Assembly (NCBI RefSeq): GCF_052857255.1
Contig: NC_135498.1
Span: 160,732,624-160,796,623, forward strand
DNA: 64,000 nt
Direction of reading: 5' to 3'
Source: Amblyomma americanum
Taxonomy: Eukaryota > Arthropoda > Arachnida > Ixodida > Ixodidae
Made by a program: the position numbers and the translations under genes. The notes below the pieces were generated by a model that saw only the letters and a program-made list of their open reading frames with translations, did not search any database and had not been told where the DNA came from. Shown piece by piece: positions 1 to 11,412 of the stretch (its first letter is position 1; every line of letters begins with the position of its first letter).

Positions 1-90
1 TACAAGTTATTGTAAAAAAAGATTACATAAAATCTGTTGCGATGACAGAAATTTTTGTGTTGAATTTCTCGACTTGAATTTATTTTTCAG

Positions 91-305
91 CATGCTCACT
101 GAGTGCTGCGCGGTTTTATGAAGGTGGGAGATGGCAGAATATCAACGTGTATTCATCACTGACACGCTCCGGTATGCGGCCTAATAAAATCTTAGTACCA
201 AGGCTCTTCTCAGCAGGATGTAAGCCTGGTATTACGTTCTCAGTGAATGTACAGAGGCCCCTGGACTGTTGCTATTTGCATAAAAAGTGTACTCGTCCCT
301 TTTAA
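91..305 (+). CDS. Putative terminal coding exon, copy A (unrecognised protein)
   Basis: A pyrimidine-rich acceptor (tatttttcag, 81-90) is followed by an open frame of 70 codons from base 93 to a TAA at 303-305; the exon would start in phase 1 (CA + TGC). The frame has no ATG at its start, as expected for an internal or last exon. The encoded segment is rich in aromatic and basic residues and contains four cysteines in its last 25 residues (GCKPG, LDCCYLHKKC). It is identical at nucleotide level in copy B. I do not recognise the family. If real, it ends a gene that begins left of this window. A chance open frame of this length is possible. Confidence 0.4.
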
Positions 306-717
306 AGAAACATATAGCTGCCACGCGTAGTGGACATTGGCGAAAAAAATTAGCATCGCGGTAATTTTAATGGTGTGTGGTATAAAAGTCAGTATAAAGT
401 GCTGTAAGCTGCTAAAATCATACCGGTTTGTAGGCGGAACTTTTTCATGGTCCCGCTAGGTCAAGAAAATGAAGTCCGTAGGCTTTACAGCTGTCCTATT
501 CTTAATCTGTCTCTAGTCAGCGCTTAAAACAAATATATTTTGCAGCGGCAACCGCTATATAATCATGACCTGTCTTTTCACTTCTATGAAAACGAGCGTG
601 GAACATCCGAAAAAGAAAAAAAGATACAGTATCCCAACCCGTGCCACTAGGTGTCACAAGCTTTCCTTACTCTTTCAGCTGCATGCAAAGCAGGTGAGTT
701 TACTCATTACAGACCAT

Positions 718-736
718 TTAAACGGACACTGAGGAC
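718..736. repeat. Solitary TTAA-element terminus
   Basis: TTAA followed by ACGGACACTGAGGA matches the terminal inverted repeat of the 2.2 kb element at 11417-13599 (AGGSACACTGAGGAG). No partner terminus is visible on the left within copy A, so this is probably a truncated end. Confidence 0.5.
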
Positions 737-799
737 CAATTTAGCTTCGCCTGCACTGTTTGATTATCGGATTCTAACACCGTTTGATTACCGGATTCT

Positions 800-995
800 A
801 ACACAGTTTCATCTGCGGATTCATCATCAGCATCATCAACATCTTCTTCAGCGTGACTACGTCCACTGACGGCAAAGGCCTGTCCCATATCTGTCCAATT
901 AACCCTATCCGGTACCAGCCCTAGGCATGCACACTTTTTAATCTCATCCGCCAACCTAACTTTCTGCTGCCCCCTGCTACGCTTGCCTTTTTTTG
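800..995 (-). pseudogene. RTE-like LINE 3' end fragment, copy A
   Basis: Read on the minus strand, this encodes a stretch around GKRSRGQQKVRLADEIKK followed by a (GAT)n-rich 3' end. It is the extreme C-terminus of an endonuclease-reverse transcriptase of the type seen more completely at 13604-13935 (there KRSRGQQKVRWVDKIRKFAG). Only the last roughly 60 codons survive. At 741-790 a 22-24 bp unit containing TTTGATTA(T/C)CGGATTCTAACAC is repeated in tandem. Confidence 0.75.
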
Positions 996-1017
996 GAATC
1001 GGTTTGGTTTATGAGGG

Positions 1018-2870
1018 TCATGTCAACTTAAGGACAGAGTGACAAAATGAGAAAGTAATTTAAAAATATAGGAATGCTACTGCGTAAGGAATTTATCAAG
1101 GACTACAGTGCAACAAACCGCATGAAAATACGTGAAAGCCATGGTCACCATTCATGCGAGCAGGGCAGTCAGGTCAAAAGCACTTTGAAGAAAACTGGCA
1201 CTGAATTTGCTCAAGCACTCCATGTCTATCAATATGCCCCAGGTCTGTAATGCTTAATGCATTTGGCTGTGGGATCTCCGTCCTTCGTTTGTTCATGCCT
1301 GCATGCCTCGGTTCTTTTTTTCCTGCCGGTCCCCTTCTGCTGAGACTAACTGAGTGTTCGCGCTCCGTCGCCGACACCGCGTGAAGTTAGCCGCGTACGC
1401 TGGACGCTTCGCTCTAAGGCGTTTCCAGGCGACAAAGCATAGTCACAAGTGTCCACGAGTGGTGCACTGCCAGCTAGGAAAACGTTCGTCGTAATCATGA
1501 TAACTTGGCGGCGCATCCCGCGCTGTCTCGAAAATGAAACTTACCCGCGTCGCAACCGCGCCGCATGCCGGACCTTGGTTAGTTGTTTACGAGTCACCAA
1601 GGTGTTTGCGTTTGCTACCGGCCGTCGACACCTGGGCGTTGGTCGACCTCCGACGGCACATCGGCGTGATCGTCACTGAATGAATCGATCGGTTTGATCG
1701 GCGTCATAAGTCGGCAGAAACTGCGCTCTGCTACAACCTCATATCGTAGCGCCGAAGTAACGCAAGGGACCCTCATCGCTTCCACTGCAGCTGTCATTTC
1801 TTCGTGTTTACGACGGATAATACAGCATTCCTACCTTTTTCGTCGTTTATAGCGGCCACGTACGCGCTAAAGCACTCTTAAATTCGAATACGCCTGTATG
1901 AGAGTATAGAGCGAAAAAGGTGCCCACAAGCGCACTACCTATTATAAAAGAGAGTGAGCTAGACGACAGCTTACCCCCCTTTTTACTCCCTTCTGTTAAG
2001 GTGTACGCCCAATTCATTTCCTGAGGATCGCTTCCTCCTCTTCGGGATGACAGGCTTTCGCTACCGCTTTCCGCAAGCGTGCTTCGTCTGAACCATGCGA
2101 CGATCCACCACTGACGATCAGAACCCCGTGCGACGAAGAAGTGTTATTTCTCAAAAAAGCAGCCGCGCACTCGTAAACTGCCCAGAAGTCAACGAAAGCG
2201 TGCGCCTGTGGCGCAGAAACAGACGGCCCGAGAAACGGCGCCGATCAGCAGCCACCAATGGCAGCCACACAGAAGGCACCATGCAAGGCGCGCTGAGCGC
2301 CACGTATCAGGCCAGACCAATCACAGCGGCTTTCTGGAGGCGGTCCCATTTTAACTCGTAATGCTTTTGTTTTTCATCGTAGACACGCCATTCCGAAGGG
2401 AGGAGAACTGCGGTGAAAGCAGCTTTCCGGTGACACCAATTCTTCAACGAGCGGCAGTGCAGAAGCGGAGCTATCGCGGTTCGCGCTTGGAAATTGGGTG
2501 TTTTCACGGAGATTTCAGCCAGGTTTTTGCTACCTATGGTTACAAGAACTTTTTTAAAAGTCACTTCTGATCTATTTTCGGGGCAAAATTTCTTTAAGTG
2601 TAATTATACAAACCTTACAGAAACCACACTGGATGTTTTCTCAAATTCTATTTTCACTCGATTTCAGCGATTCGATCCCCGCGTCGCTTTAAAGCTTTAA
2701 TAATACCATGCAGAAACGGCGCAACACACACGCTCGGAAATAAATACGAAGCACGAAACGGCGTTTTTGTGTGTCTGTGTATGTGATTTCCACTTCTGCA
2801 TCAGTTTGTCCTTAGGTCGTCCCTCTTCAGCCAGCTGACGGGCAAGTTATGAAAGCAGCAAGGAAATATA
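1018..2870. other. No gene recognised
   Basis: GC-moderate anonymous DNA. Several short open frames occur, such as 1449-1679 and 2095-2361, but none shows a recognisable domain or flanking splice pattern that would raise it above chance. Confidence 0.5.
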
Positions 2871-2871
2871 A

Positions 2872-2946
2872 TGATTATAATTGGTTTTGTGGGGAAAGGA
2901 AATGGCGCAGTATCTGTATCATATCGTTGGACACCTGAACCAAGGA
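2872..2946 (-). repeat. SINE-A tail fragment
   Basis: This is the minus-strand copy of the conserved 3' part of SINE family A: the tail near AATTGGTTTTGTGGGGAAAGG, then GGCGCAGTATCTGT and CGTTGGACACCTGAACC. The rest, including the tRNA-derived head, is missing; the match stops at about 2946. Confidence 0.85.
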
Positions 2947-4869
2947 AACAATGCCATAGCGCTTTTAAAGGCGGGAAGGGTACAGCTTTATCAGCCAAGC
3001 TCTGGCAAGTTTGTCCCCTAATCAGCTGTCATTCACTTCGCTTCACCACTGTTGCTTGCTGCATTTCTGAATCCAGCATCTCGATCAATGTCATCTGTGC
3101 TACTTTATCCCCTCAACTGCAGTATCGACTTGACGGAGAGGGTCCTTGAATCAGCTGCAACCACTCTACGGAATGCAACGTCACTGCAGGCCGCAACAGC
3201 ACAGAGCGACACGCGGCAGGTTACATGTCAATCACACACGGCAGAAGGGACCGGAACGTCACCGTTGGAGTGCGCGGCTGTAACCATCATGGATCTGGAA
3301 AGGAGTATCCCGTTAATTTCGTCTGGCATGGTCTAGGTACAGTACCACATTTTACTTTGCATCCTTCACTGGCATACCATACGCCACTATGTTGATATTT
3401 ATATTGACCTGGAAAATATACGATTATTTGGGATTTAGTGGCATGCAGAGAATGGGTGGAGTCACTCCCGAAGTATGGAATCGCTCATCCTCCGTCGGTT
3501 TTAGGTCTGGGCCACAAGTCGAGGATTCTTGGAGATCAGTTCTAACTTTGAGGCCACTGCGGAATACTGTCAGTCACTGTAAAAGAAATATTGAAGCTGA
3601 TGGGCGATTCTTGCGATGCGATCTTTCTTCCAAAGTTTCTTCCATCGCTCCCATCGTGTAGATAAAAGTGCCATATAGAACCATTGGGGAACGTTTTTGA
3701 CAATAGCAAGAACGTTAGTAGCAAAAAGATGCAATCCTGCCGAGGGCAGATCTGTCGATATATTGATTATTATAGTTTGATCTTACAATACATAAAAAGT
3801 TACACTCATAAACAACTTTCCGTCGAAAAATGCGCTGGTTCAGAATTTCTGGGTATGAGGTATTCACGTCTCTCCTTTTGCGTCAACTGAATCATTGTGA
3901 AGAAATATGTGAAGTGCTAGTTACTAGTTTAATGTGATCCAAATTAAACTTGTGGTAAAAAAATATGAAAGCCCCACTAATTTCGGAATACCTTAAGATC
4001 ACCGCCATTTATTTGCCATTTCTTTTTCCAGAGTCCCGGCAGAACCCTACGAATGAATTTCTGAACATAAACACGACGAAGCATAAAGAAACATACTAGT
4101 CATAATACTTTCTGTCACGGCTCCCTGACTTCTATGAAAGCAAAGATTGCATAGAAACAGATGAAAAAGGGGTTACCCTGCTTAATTCTTGCGTGAATGA
4201 TCTGTGTAGGTTGCCTTTAGGGTCGACGCCTGTCCTCGCTTTCAGCCAGTTTTTTTTTTTTTCGTGCGGAGGCCGTTTGTGCAACTTTTCAGGAAATTTT
4301 CTTGCAGCCTACGTTTAACCTGTTCATTTTCTTCTTTTAAATTTGCTTTTCATGTAGCTTTGATAAACTTTGTCTAAAATACAGTTAGAGTTGTGCTCCA
4401 AAGGCAGATAACAAATAACTTCACTGGATATCCTAGAAGACAGAAACGGCAGTAGGTCTAGTGCTCTGGAAGACTTAATCAGTGCTGATTATTTAGATTA
4501 AAAAGGACTTTCGGTGAATACTGCCGATTCTACTTTTGACAGACTTGCCTAGTAGACGCAACACTAGTGTATTTGTTTATAGAAGGAGACTATGAGTTAG
4601 CAAGTCTATTGACACCGGGCGCTGGAGGCTCTAGGTAACCGGTCTGATTATTATTTATATTTTTATAAAACATCGCTTTATATTAAGATTAATTTACTAC
4701 GTTTGGAAGCAGTTAGGATGACATTGCACGGTCCCCTGCAGCTGAGGCTTAAGTGCCTCTTATGACAAGAGATTACTCCGCCTGGAGGCTTCTTAAGCGG
4801 ATGGACGGATTTTCTTTCGTCATTTCATTTCTTAACACGTCTGAGTAACTACATGGCCTTTGAGAGTCG
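2947..4869. other. No gene recognised
   Basis: Mostly AT-rich anonymous sequence. One open stretch of about 100 codons (about 3027-3336, plus) has a biased, protein-like composition but no motif I can name; it could be a transposase remnant or chance. Nothing else is supported. Confidence 0.4.
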
Positions 4870-5052
4870 ACGCAAGAGAGGGATCCGAGCAATTTAGACC
4901 ACTTGGGAATGTTTGTTGTGCAGTGACATTGCACAGAACACCTGCTCTTTGTGCATTTCGTCTTCATCGAAATGTCAGTGCCGCAGGGGGGCTTCGATGC
5001 CCCACCTGGTGCTCAACGTGAAAGCGTCAAACCCACTAAGTCGCCGCAGCGT
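4870..5052 (-). repeat. Old, diverged SINE remnant
   Basis: The order of short blocks follows the tick SINE body on the minus strand: GGATCCGAGCAATTTAGACCA, then GCAGTGACATTGCACAGAACA, then CATTTCGTCTTCATCGAAATG, then a decayed B box and A box reaching about 5052. Divergence from the intact copies at 21106-21343 and 29244-29482 is large, so this is an ancient insertion. Confidence 0.7.
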
Positions 5053-6252
5053 GTAATGGCACAATTATAAAGGTATCAAAACTGCCATAATATGCGAATA
5101 TCGCTCGCACATTCAAAACGCAATTCTTTAAAGGGCTAAATTTACTATCCAGGATACATTTATGACGCGGGCGAGGTCCTCTGCAGATCTCAATCTGCGG
5201 CGTGTTGAAACCGCTGTATATACACTGAGAAATTGATATCTCGCGAATTTTCAATAGTCAGCACTCGGTTCATTGTGGACATCTTGTACTCGTAGGGTGG
5301 TGTCCTTGAAGAATAACCTTAGAAATAATAGTTGGTGTCGAGACTGGAGTGAAGACTGGCTTTCCATTAACGAAAGTCTGCTTAGTAACTGCCGTGAAAG
5401 GAATTGCGCCTTGTCGCGGAGGAAAAGCGATGCTTTCGCAGCATTTCGTTTGCGTCGAATGCGCATGGGTTTCCCGCTGTCAGGAAGAGCAAACTGAGAC
5501 TGAATACATTTTGTCACTGTCCTCTCTGTCCCCACTTCTGGTACAAGTGTCCGTATTATCCAGCGGATCCCTTTTGAGAAGTGCTTCGGCAGTAGGGTTC
5601 GTTGCTTCCGTTTCGGCAACAGTTGTCACCCTGATTCCTTTTTTTTTTTACTATGTAGAAGGAGGAAATGTTTCTCGGACGGAACGGCCACAGACAGAAA
5701 GGAATTGTTGTTAATTTAAGTAATTAACACACCCCAGAAGCAACGGAATTAAACCGCTGAAAGGCAGTGAAAGTAATAGTGTAGAATGGAAAGTTCTCCA
5801 AGGAAACTCTCACACAATAATAGACAATTATATAGCTCCGAAGAATAAAAGAACGTTCACTGGAAATATAATCGAAGCAACGTTTCTGATTCAAAGATAA
5901 CTGCTAATGACGCAGAAACCGCTGGTGGGGTCAGCGTTGAGGAACACGATTCAGTTCGCGGGAGGTTATCGCAGGGGAGGATTTCGAATACACAAATCTT
6001 TCTGAGGCCGTGACCAAACCCAAGAATCCGCGCTCAGCAGCTGAACGCTGTAGCCTCTGCGTCACTGCGGCGAGTTCCGCTATCATTTCCGTTATGAGCG
6101 AATTGTTTTTGCATGCATTACATGCTATCAAGACACTGCTTTCCGTCATTTCGGTCCTGCTTACAGGGTCATGCTACGCTCCTCCGTTGCAGCAGATGAG
6201 AGAACGCCACTGCAAGGAAATGTGAAGTGAGTTGAAGTTTTTCAATTTTCAG
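5053..6252. other. No gene recognised
   Basis: Overlapping short frames at 5251-5714 on both strands have no recognisable domain. A T-run lies at 5640-5649. The stretch ends with a pyrimidine tract and AG that form the acceptor of the putative exon at 6253. Confidence 0.4.
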
Positions 6253-6438
6253 AATACACCGTCGCTTACCACTTCCGAGTTTTTTACATCGATGGCGACG
6301 CCTTGCTTCGCTGGGATCAATATGGAAACGAAGGCGCTGAAATTACCGGCCTGTGCGGTGGCGACTGGAAAGTTCACTACGAGACCAAGACGTTTCCGTA
6401 CACGCGAGTGCACGACCATGAGAGTGTAACCGTACAAG
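6253..6438 (+). CDS. Putative internal exon of an unrecognised gene
   Basis: A polypyrimidine tract ending ttcaattttcag (6241-6252) precedes a fully open 186-base stretch that ends exactly at CAAG|GTGAGT (donor at 6439-6444). Both boundaries are phase 1. The 61 encoded residues read as a beta-rich segment with alternating aromatics and charges (YHFRVFYIDGD, RWDQYGNEG, LCGGDW, KTFPYTRVHDH), unlike the surrounding non-coding DNA. Its phase-1 donor is compatible with the phase-1 acceptor of the putative last exon at 28332, but most of the 22 kb between them is repeats. I cannot name the family. Conserved splice consensus on both sides plus the open frame make this the best cellular exon candidate in the first 28 kb. 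Confidence 0.5.
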
Positions 6439-7980
6439 GTGAGTTCCCCCATTTTTCTGCCGTTTTTTTACTGCGAAGGCGTGCCTTCTGGTATAAAGTA
6501 TTAACTTACAAATAACAAATATTTTGTTCTTCTTGAGATGCTTTTCGTATCGACAGAAAAGTCGTTGGATAGTCGCTGGCAATTCCTCATTGAAATCGAG
6601 CGCTTATATCAGGAACAATAAATGACGAAATCGAAACACCCTAACGTAGGCTGGAAGCCATTCCTTGCTTCGAGCATTTTAAAGAGCTGGTATAGCAGTG
6701 GCGTTGCACATTTTTAGGCTTTTATAAACGGTACCTTTTTGGAGGAGAATTTACGTGTTCATCTGTGCTGTTACTGATGCCTTGAGAGAGATAAGAAAGG
6801 AAACGATAGCGTTTGATTATGCGACGGCACCGTTGAAAGTATTTTGGGTGCTCTCGCCCTTGAAGTGTGTCTATAAAGTCGTTGCTACCGTACATTCAAC
6901 TACCTGCGTTGGCAACTTTAGCGTTGGCGCCGAACGTTAATGACCAGACATTTCTAGCTTCAATCACAGTGCGAAAATTATTACAATGTTTGTCACTTAA
7001 GACTGAGTTATTTTAAAAAAACAAATTCTTACATTTTGCTGATGGCGGAGAACGGCGCTTTATAGGTGCTATCTTTATTTAATACAGTCAAAACATTCAG
7101 TACAGCAAATATTATAATCAAAGCATCCAGTAAATCCAAGCGTTGTAAAACTGAATCCTTCTTATGATGTACCAGGTCTTTCAATGAAGCCCGCCACTAA
7201 TTTTTAAAATTGGGGTTCTTTGAGTCAAAGAGAAGCTTTTTGTTACATCGTATGATACTGGTATTCGCGGACGTTAGAAAGCAGGCGAATAAGGTTAAAG
7301 GTGTCATGACACCATTTTTCAGACGCGATCTGTTAACTGCATCTTGTTCTCTGTGCATCTCGAAACCAGAGGGCAAAATATGATCGCATTTGGTGCAGCG
7401 AGTAATTCGTAATTGAATTTGTAAATGTTCCCTGAACCGTCAGCCAACATTGGCGCGCTAGTAAATCTTTAGGGGCGTTACACGCTCGCAGCCCATGACG
7501 ACTTATACCTACGGTCACGTGCCTGCTCGCGACTGAACTGCGCACTACGCGCAGTGAGCGTAGGGGAGTTGGTTGTTCCAGCTAGGAGTGCAGAGGGGTA
7601 CAAAGGCAACGAAGGCCTGTGTCCTTCCCTATTCTGTCCAGCTACTGCCCGGTGTGTCACCACAATGTGTCACGACCGGACTCGAGTAGTCGCGCGCTCT
7701 GCTCCGCACCGACAGTGCGCGCGGCACTTTTGCAGCAGACGACGGCGATGTCGGTTTATGGCGTCACTCAGGTTGCTTCGATATCGACGTCACTGTCAGG
7801 GGGAGGGGCTTAGAGCCGAAACTTCTACTTGCAATTTCTAGCTCAAATGCGCGCGTAGACACCTACTACTTTTTTAAGTATGCACAACAACGTCGTGGCT
7901 AGTGCCTACTACGTAAAACCACTATTTGTTGGTAGACTATGTATGTCATAACCCGCTTTATTAATAAAGCGATTAACTGG
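6439..7980. other. No gene recognised
   Basis: Intron-like, AT-rich sequence to about 7450, then a GC-richer CpG-containing patch (7540-7820) with overlapping meaningless frames. Nothing further is supported. Confidence 0.4.
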
Positions 7981-8535
7981 ATTCTAACAGTGAACTTTTT
8001 AACTATTACTGATGTGCGTCAGATTGCAAATACAGATTTGTAGCCAGCCGTTAGCAGTAGCCGTATCACTTTTCAGAATTTCGAAAACGCAATTACACTC
8101 ACCGTTGTGCCTCAGCAAAATGTAGGCCATTTCTCGCGCCATTCCAAAACCGCGCGCCAGCGGTGAGCGCACAGCGGCGTCCATCACAACGCGTCACTTC
8201 GTAGCGCATGCCACATTCTCTCTACGGCCCACCCGACCTGCAGCAGTAAAGTGGCGAAGAGCAGAGAGGAGCGGCGCGCGGGCAGGGCCCAGATTGCCAC
8301 GTGGTACGCGCGGCACGGAGTGGCGCGTTTCGATGGAGGTCGCTTTGCGCTCTCTGCCGGCGCACTTTTTGCGAACGCCGCGAGAAATGGCCGAAATTTG
8401 TTGAGCAACCACGGCGAGGTTAATCGTGTTTTGAAAGTTCGAAAAACTGGCATACCTATTACTAACGGCCGGCCACAAATCTCTGATTGCAATCAGGCGC
8501 CTTTCGGTAATAGTTAAAAAGTGAACCTTTAGAAT
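7981..8535. mobile_element. Foldback MITE with ~200 bp inverted arms
   Basis: The left arm (ATTCTAACAGTGAAC, TTTTTAACTATTACT, CAGATTGCAA, ACAGATTTGTAGCC, GGCCATTTCTCGCG) recurs in inverted order at the right end (GGCCATTTCT as its complement near 8387, ACAAATCTCTGATTGCAATC, GGTAATAGTTAAAAAGTGAAC, TTAGAATTC). The arms are about 200 bases, with a GC-rich 150-base centre. No transposase is encoded; the two overlapping ORFs of 100 and 88 codons here are by-products of the palindrome. The superfamily was not assigned because the target duplication is unclear. Confidence 0.8.
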
Positions 8536-8783
8536 TCACTCAACCACTTTACTAGTCAAGATGATTCTCCTGTTTTCTGGCGTTCACCAGCGCTGGTATT
8601 ACTATGTCGCAAAAACCTTCCTTTTACCTGAAAAACAAACTATTTCTGAAAATCAGTAGGTCTTCCCTGAAACACCCAGTGTATGGCAACTACAACCATT
8701 TGTCACACTATTCGACTAAATTTTACTTTACATAATCTCTAAAAGAAAACCTATGCTTACTTGATGGATGCAGTTGCGATTTC

Positions 8784-8785
8784 TT

Positions 8786-8824
<39 letters not shown>
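8784..8824. repeat. (TTTA)n microsatellite
   Basis: Ten uninterrupted TTTA units. Confidence 0.97.
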
Positions 8825-9071
8825 CGTAATTTATACTGTCAATCTCATCAGCCATCGTAACAGAGTGGGGAAACGAAAAAGCAGGATGACATACAACTCT
8901 GACAAGGAGAAATGATTCGAAGTACACATTATTCCATTTCATGAAATTACAGATCGATGACATAATGTTGAGAACTAGAACAAGGAAAATTTTACAAATA
9001 TTATTACAACGCTTAAACTAAACGTGTAAAGAACCGCTTCAGAGGCGCATAAGCAGTGTCTCTAAAGAACA

Positions 9072-9316
9072 CGTTTTCTTCGATACAACTTAAAGCAGCG
9101 GCTTTTCCCCGTCAAAGGACCCGCTTCCAGCCAACGGCGTCGGCCGATTCTCATGAGCCTGCTGGATTTACACTGCTGAGAATGGCAGATAAAAAGGGAT
9201 GGTCCCCTCCCTGCACTGTTACGCTAGCAGCTTCTTGAGAATCGGCCGACGCCATTGGTCGGAAGGGGGCCCTTTAAGGGGGAAAGCGGTTTCGTTCTTG
9301 AGTTGTACCCGAATAA
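9072..9316. mobile_element. Palindromic MITE family 2, copy 1
   Basis: Both ends carry the same sequence in inverted orientation: a GCGGCTTTTCCCC block near 9092, GGCGTCGGCCGATTCTCA near 9129 and its complement TGAGAATCGGCCGACGCC near 9236, and a right end GAGTTGTACCCGAATAAAACT. A better preserved relative lies at 18105-18398. No coding capacity. Confidence 0.8.
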
Positions 9317-10674
9317 AACTACAAGAAAATTGTTCTCTAAGAATAAGTGATGTTCCCAAAAGAAGCCCGAAATCCCACTGTTACTGCAAAACAAAAATCA
9401 AAGTTTAAATGTTCTGAAGTGTTATTCGTGCTGATGAAAATGTCCGAAGTAAACAGCTTTGAACACTTTGGTAGCAGGCGAGATTACCAAATGAAGTTCA
9501 ATTGAGAGTAGCCTTTTCCCCAGGAATATTTGTTTTGTTCATTTTTCGTGAAACCGTTTATTTTCTACCCATACGCGAAACCATGTCACTTTTTCAAAAG
9601 AAGTCGTGTGAATTGCAATAACACCTTTGCAGCTGGTTAGTTAAAACCTTCACTGCGTTAGGTTAGGTACGGATATGTAGTAACCTCATTTACTGTTATG
9701 AGCGTCCCTGTATCAATGTGACCTCTTAGTAACACCGTCTTTTCCACGACTTGCGTAGGAAGTACCCACAAGAGGCAGTCTAGCGAAGTGCTACCTGAGT
9801 GAAGGCTTTAATGCCGCATTTTTCTGTACACTGTAAAATGTGGTTCCTAATATTGCCTAATGTGCCATGCCGCAACTCACCGCACCGCATGGTGATATCA
9901 CTTTGATTATTCAGTCCGTATAAAAAAGGTTTTTTTGAGAGCAATGGAAAGCCGGATTCTGAATTCGACCGGACATACACGACGAAGTACTTAAAAGACA
10001 CCAAAATGCGCAATATCGCAACATGGAATCCGTGGCAGGTCGAAGCGCTCTATTCAAAAGAAAAGAATGCTAAGCTATAGAAAGGATGCCACAATGTTTT
10101 GAAGGCAGTCTGAGCGGGCTCAGGTAATTTCGGGGAAACTGAACGTTTCGCCCGATTACGAAGCGTCGGTGCTGCAAGTTCGGCGCGCTTTACTATCTTC
10201 GTAGCAACGGCAGCTTAGCCAGTCCTTCGGATAATTACCAAAGGAAACACAGTGAGCAGGGCGCACTGCATTCCTCGGTATTAGCTTAGCACACGCAAGC
10301 AAGGCCGACACTCCAGCTGTCCCCCGTTAAACCCGCTATACTTAGTGGCACGGGCAGGGACACTTTATTTTTCAACCTTTTTATAGTCCCACAATGAGTT
10401 TTGTCTCCTATCGTGCAGTCACTTGTTTTTCGCAGTGTCTCCGAACGCTTTCCAAACTCGGTCAACAGCTCGGCGTCCGCAGTGTAAGCATGAGCGAATG
10501 TTACTGCTGAAAACATTCCTGTCGGGAAACTGAAAAGCCGTGATGGGTTTTGGAAACGTAGTACTTGTTGTTCCCATTGGTTCGGGTGGAAAGCGGGACC
10601 CTAATTAATGCACCAGCACCTCTCATGCACTATGCACGGCGGTTGGTTTATGAAATTGTGTTTTTGATTTACAG
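9317..10674. other. No gene recognised
   Basis: Anonymous sequence with short frames only. It ends with a TTTTTGATTTACAG acceptor-like tract at 10661-10674. Confidence 0.4.
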
Positions 10675-10777
10675 ATTTGCCAACAGAGGCCGGGGACTGC
10701 GAGTTCTTTGTGCAAACGTACAGAGAAACCAAAGGCTTAAATTACTACAGTTTTCCCAGTCGGGCCTACGAGGAGTG
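10675..10777 (+). CDS. Possible terminal exon (unrecognised)
   Basis: After the acceptor-like tract, a phase-1 frame reads about 33 codons (around GDCEFFVQTYRETKG and NYYSFPSRAYEE) to a TGA at 10775-10777. A consensus polyadenylation signal AATAAA lies at 10867-10872. The combination of acceptor, protein-like frame and poly(A) signal is suggestive, but the frame is short and the family is not recognised. Confidence 0.28.
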
Positions 10778-11118
10778 ATGAGCAAGTGTGACGGCCCAGT
10801 AGTAGTGGCTTTCCTGGCTTTTGCCTTGCGCCAAGCTCTGCGTGTTCTTAAACGACTTCATTTTTAATAAAAAGGACTTTGTTGCCGCACCACCCAGGCG
10901 TATAAGTTTATTTTGTTGAGGTCAGTTTCTTCACTCGAGCCGAAATGCACAATCCAGCACCATCCTCACTGGGATACACTCTGACATGCCGAGACAATGA
11001 TAATACAAATAGTGTCCTGAAGTGTTCATAAATTATTCAAAACTGCAGGAAGAAGTTCCTGCGTATGCAGTGTGAAGTGTGTGTGAGCATTTAAATCTTT
11101 ATTCGCAAGAGAACGGCA

Positions 11119-11412
11119 GTTCACAATTGGTAGCGAGGTGCTGGAATTGGTAAGGGAACGCGTCTACTTAGGGCAGGTAGCGACCGCTGATCCGGATCAT
11201 GAGAGGGTATTAACTAAAATGGGATGGAGCGCACGGAGCAGGTTCTCTCAAATCATGGAAGGCAGTTCGCGAGCATCTCTCAAGAGAAAAGTATGCAACA
11301 GCTTTATTTTACCGGCACTCTCCTACGCGGCACAAACGTGGAGGCTAACGAAAAGGTTTCAGCTTAAGTTAAGGACAACGCAGCTATGAAAACAAAAATG
11401 ATAGGTGTAACG
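11119..11412 (+). pseudogene. RTE-like LINE reverse transcriptase, 3' part (left half)
   Basis: The frame encodes the thumb/connection region of an RTE-like endonuclease-reverse transcriptase (RVYLGQVATADPDHE, MGWSARSRFSQI, LKRKVCNSFILPALSY, AAQTWRLTKR, LRTTQ). The catalytic RT core lies further 5' in this family and is absent. A frameshift occurs near 11385, after which the frame continues through KMIGVTL up to the TTAA insertion site at 11413. The right half resumes in the same frame at 13604 when the intervening element is ignored. Confidence 0.88.

Larger units (their letters stand above)
1..1017. repeat. Segmental duplication, copy A
   Basis: This stretch matches 28241-29261 in direct orientation with only a handful of differences visible by eye: A-run lengths, single substitutions near 343-361, 463 and 735, and a (CAT)n difference near 835. 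The match begins at the first base of the window, so it may extend further left. It ends inside the 3' tail of a SINE that is complete in copy B but reduced to its last bases here (about 1003-1017). Both copies contain the same putative terminal exon and the same LINE 3' fragment. The high identity of non-coding sequence implies a recent duplication. Confidence 0.93.

Noticed and set aside
8184..8517. Overlapping ~100-codon ORFs on both strands
   Set aside because: They fall in the GC-rich centre and arms of a palindromic MITE and mirror each other.
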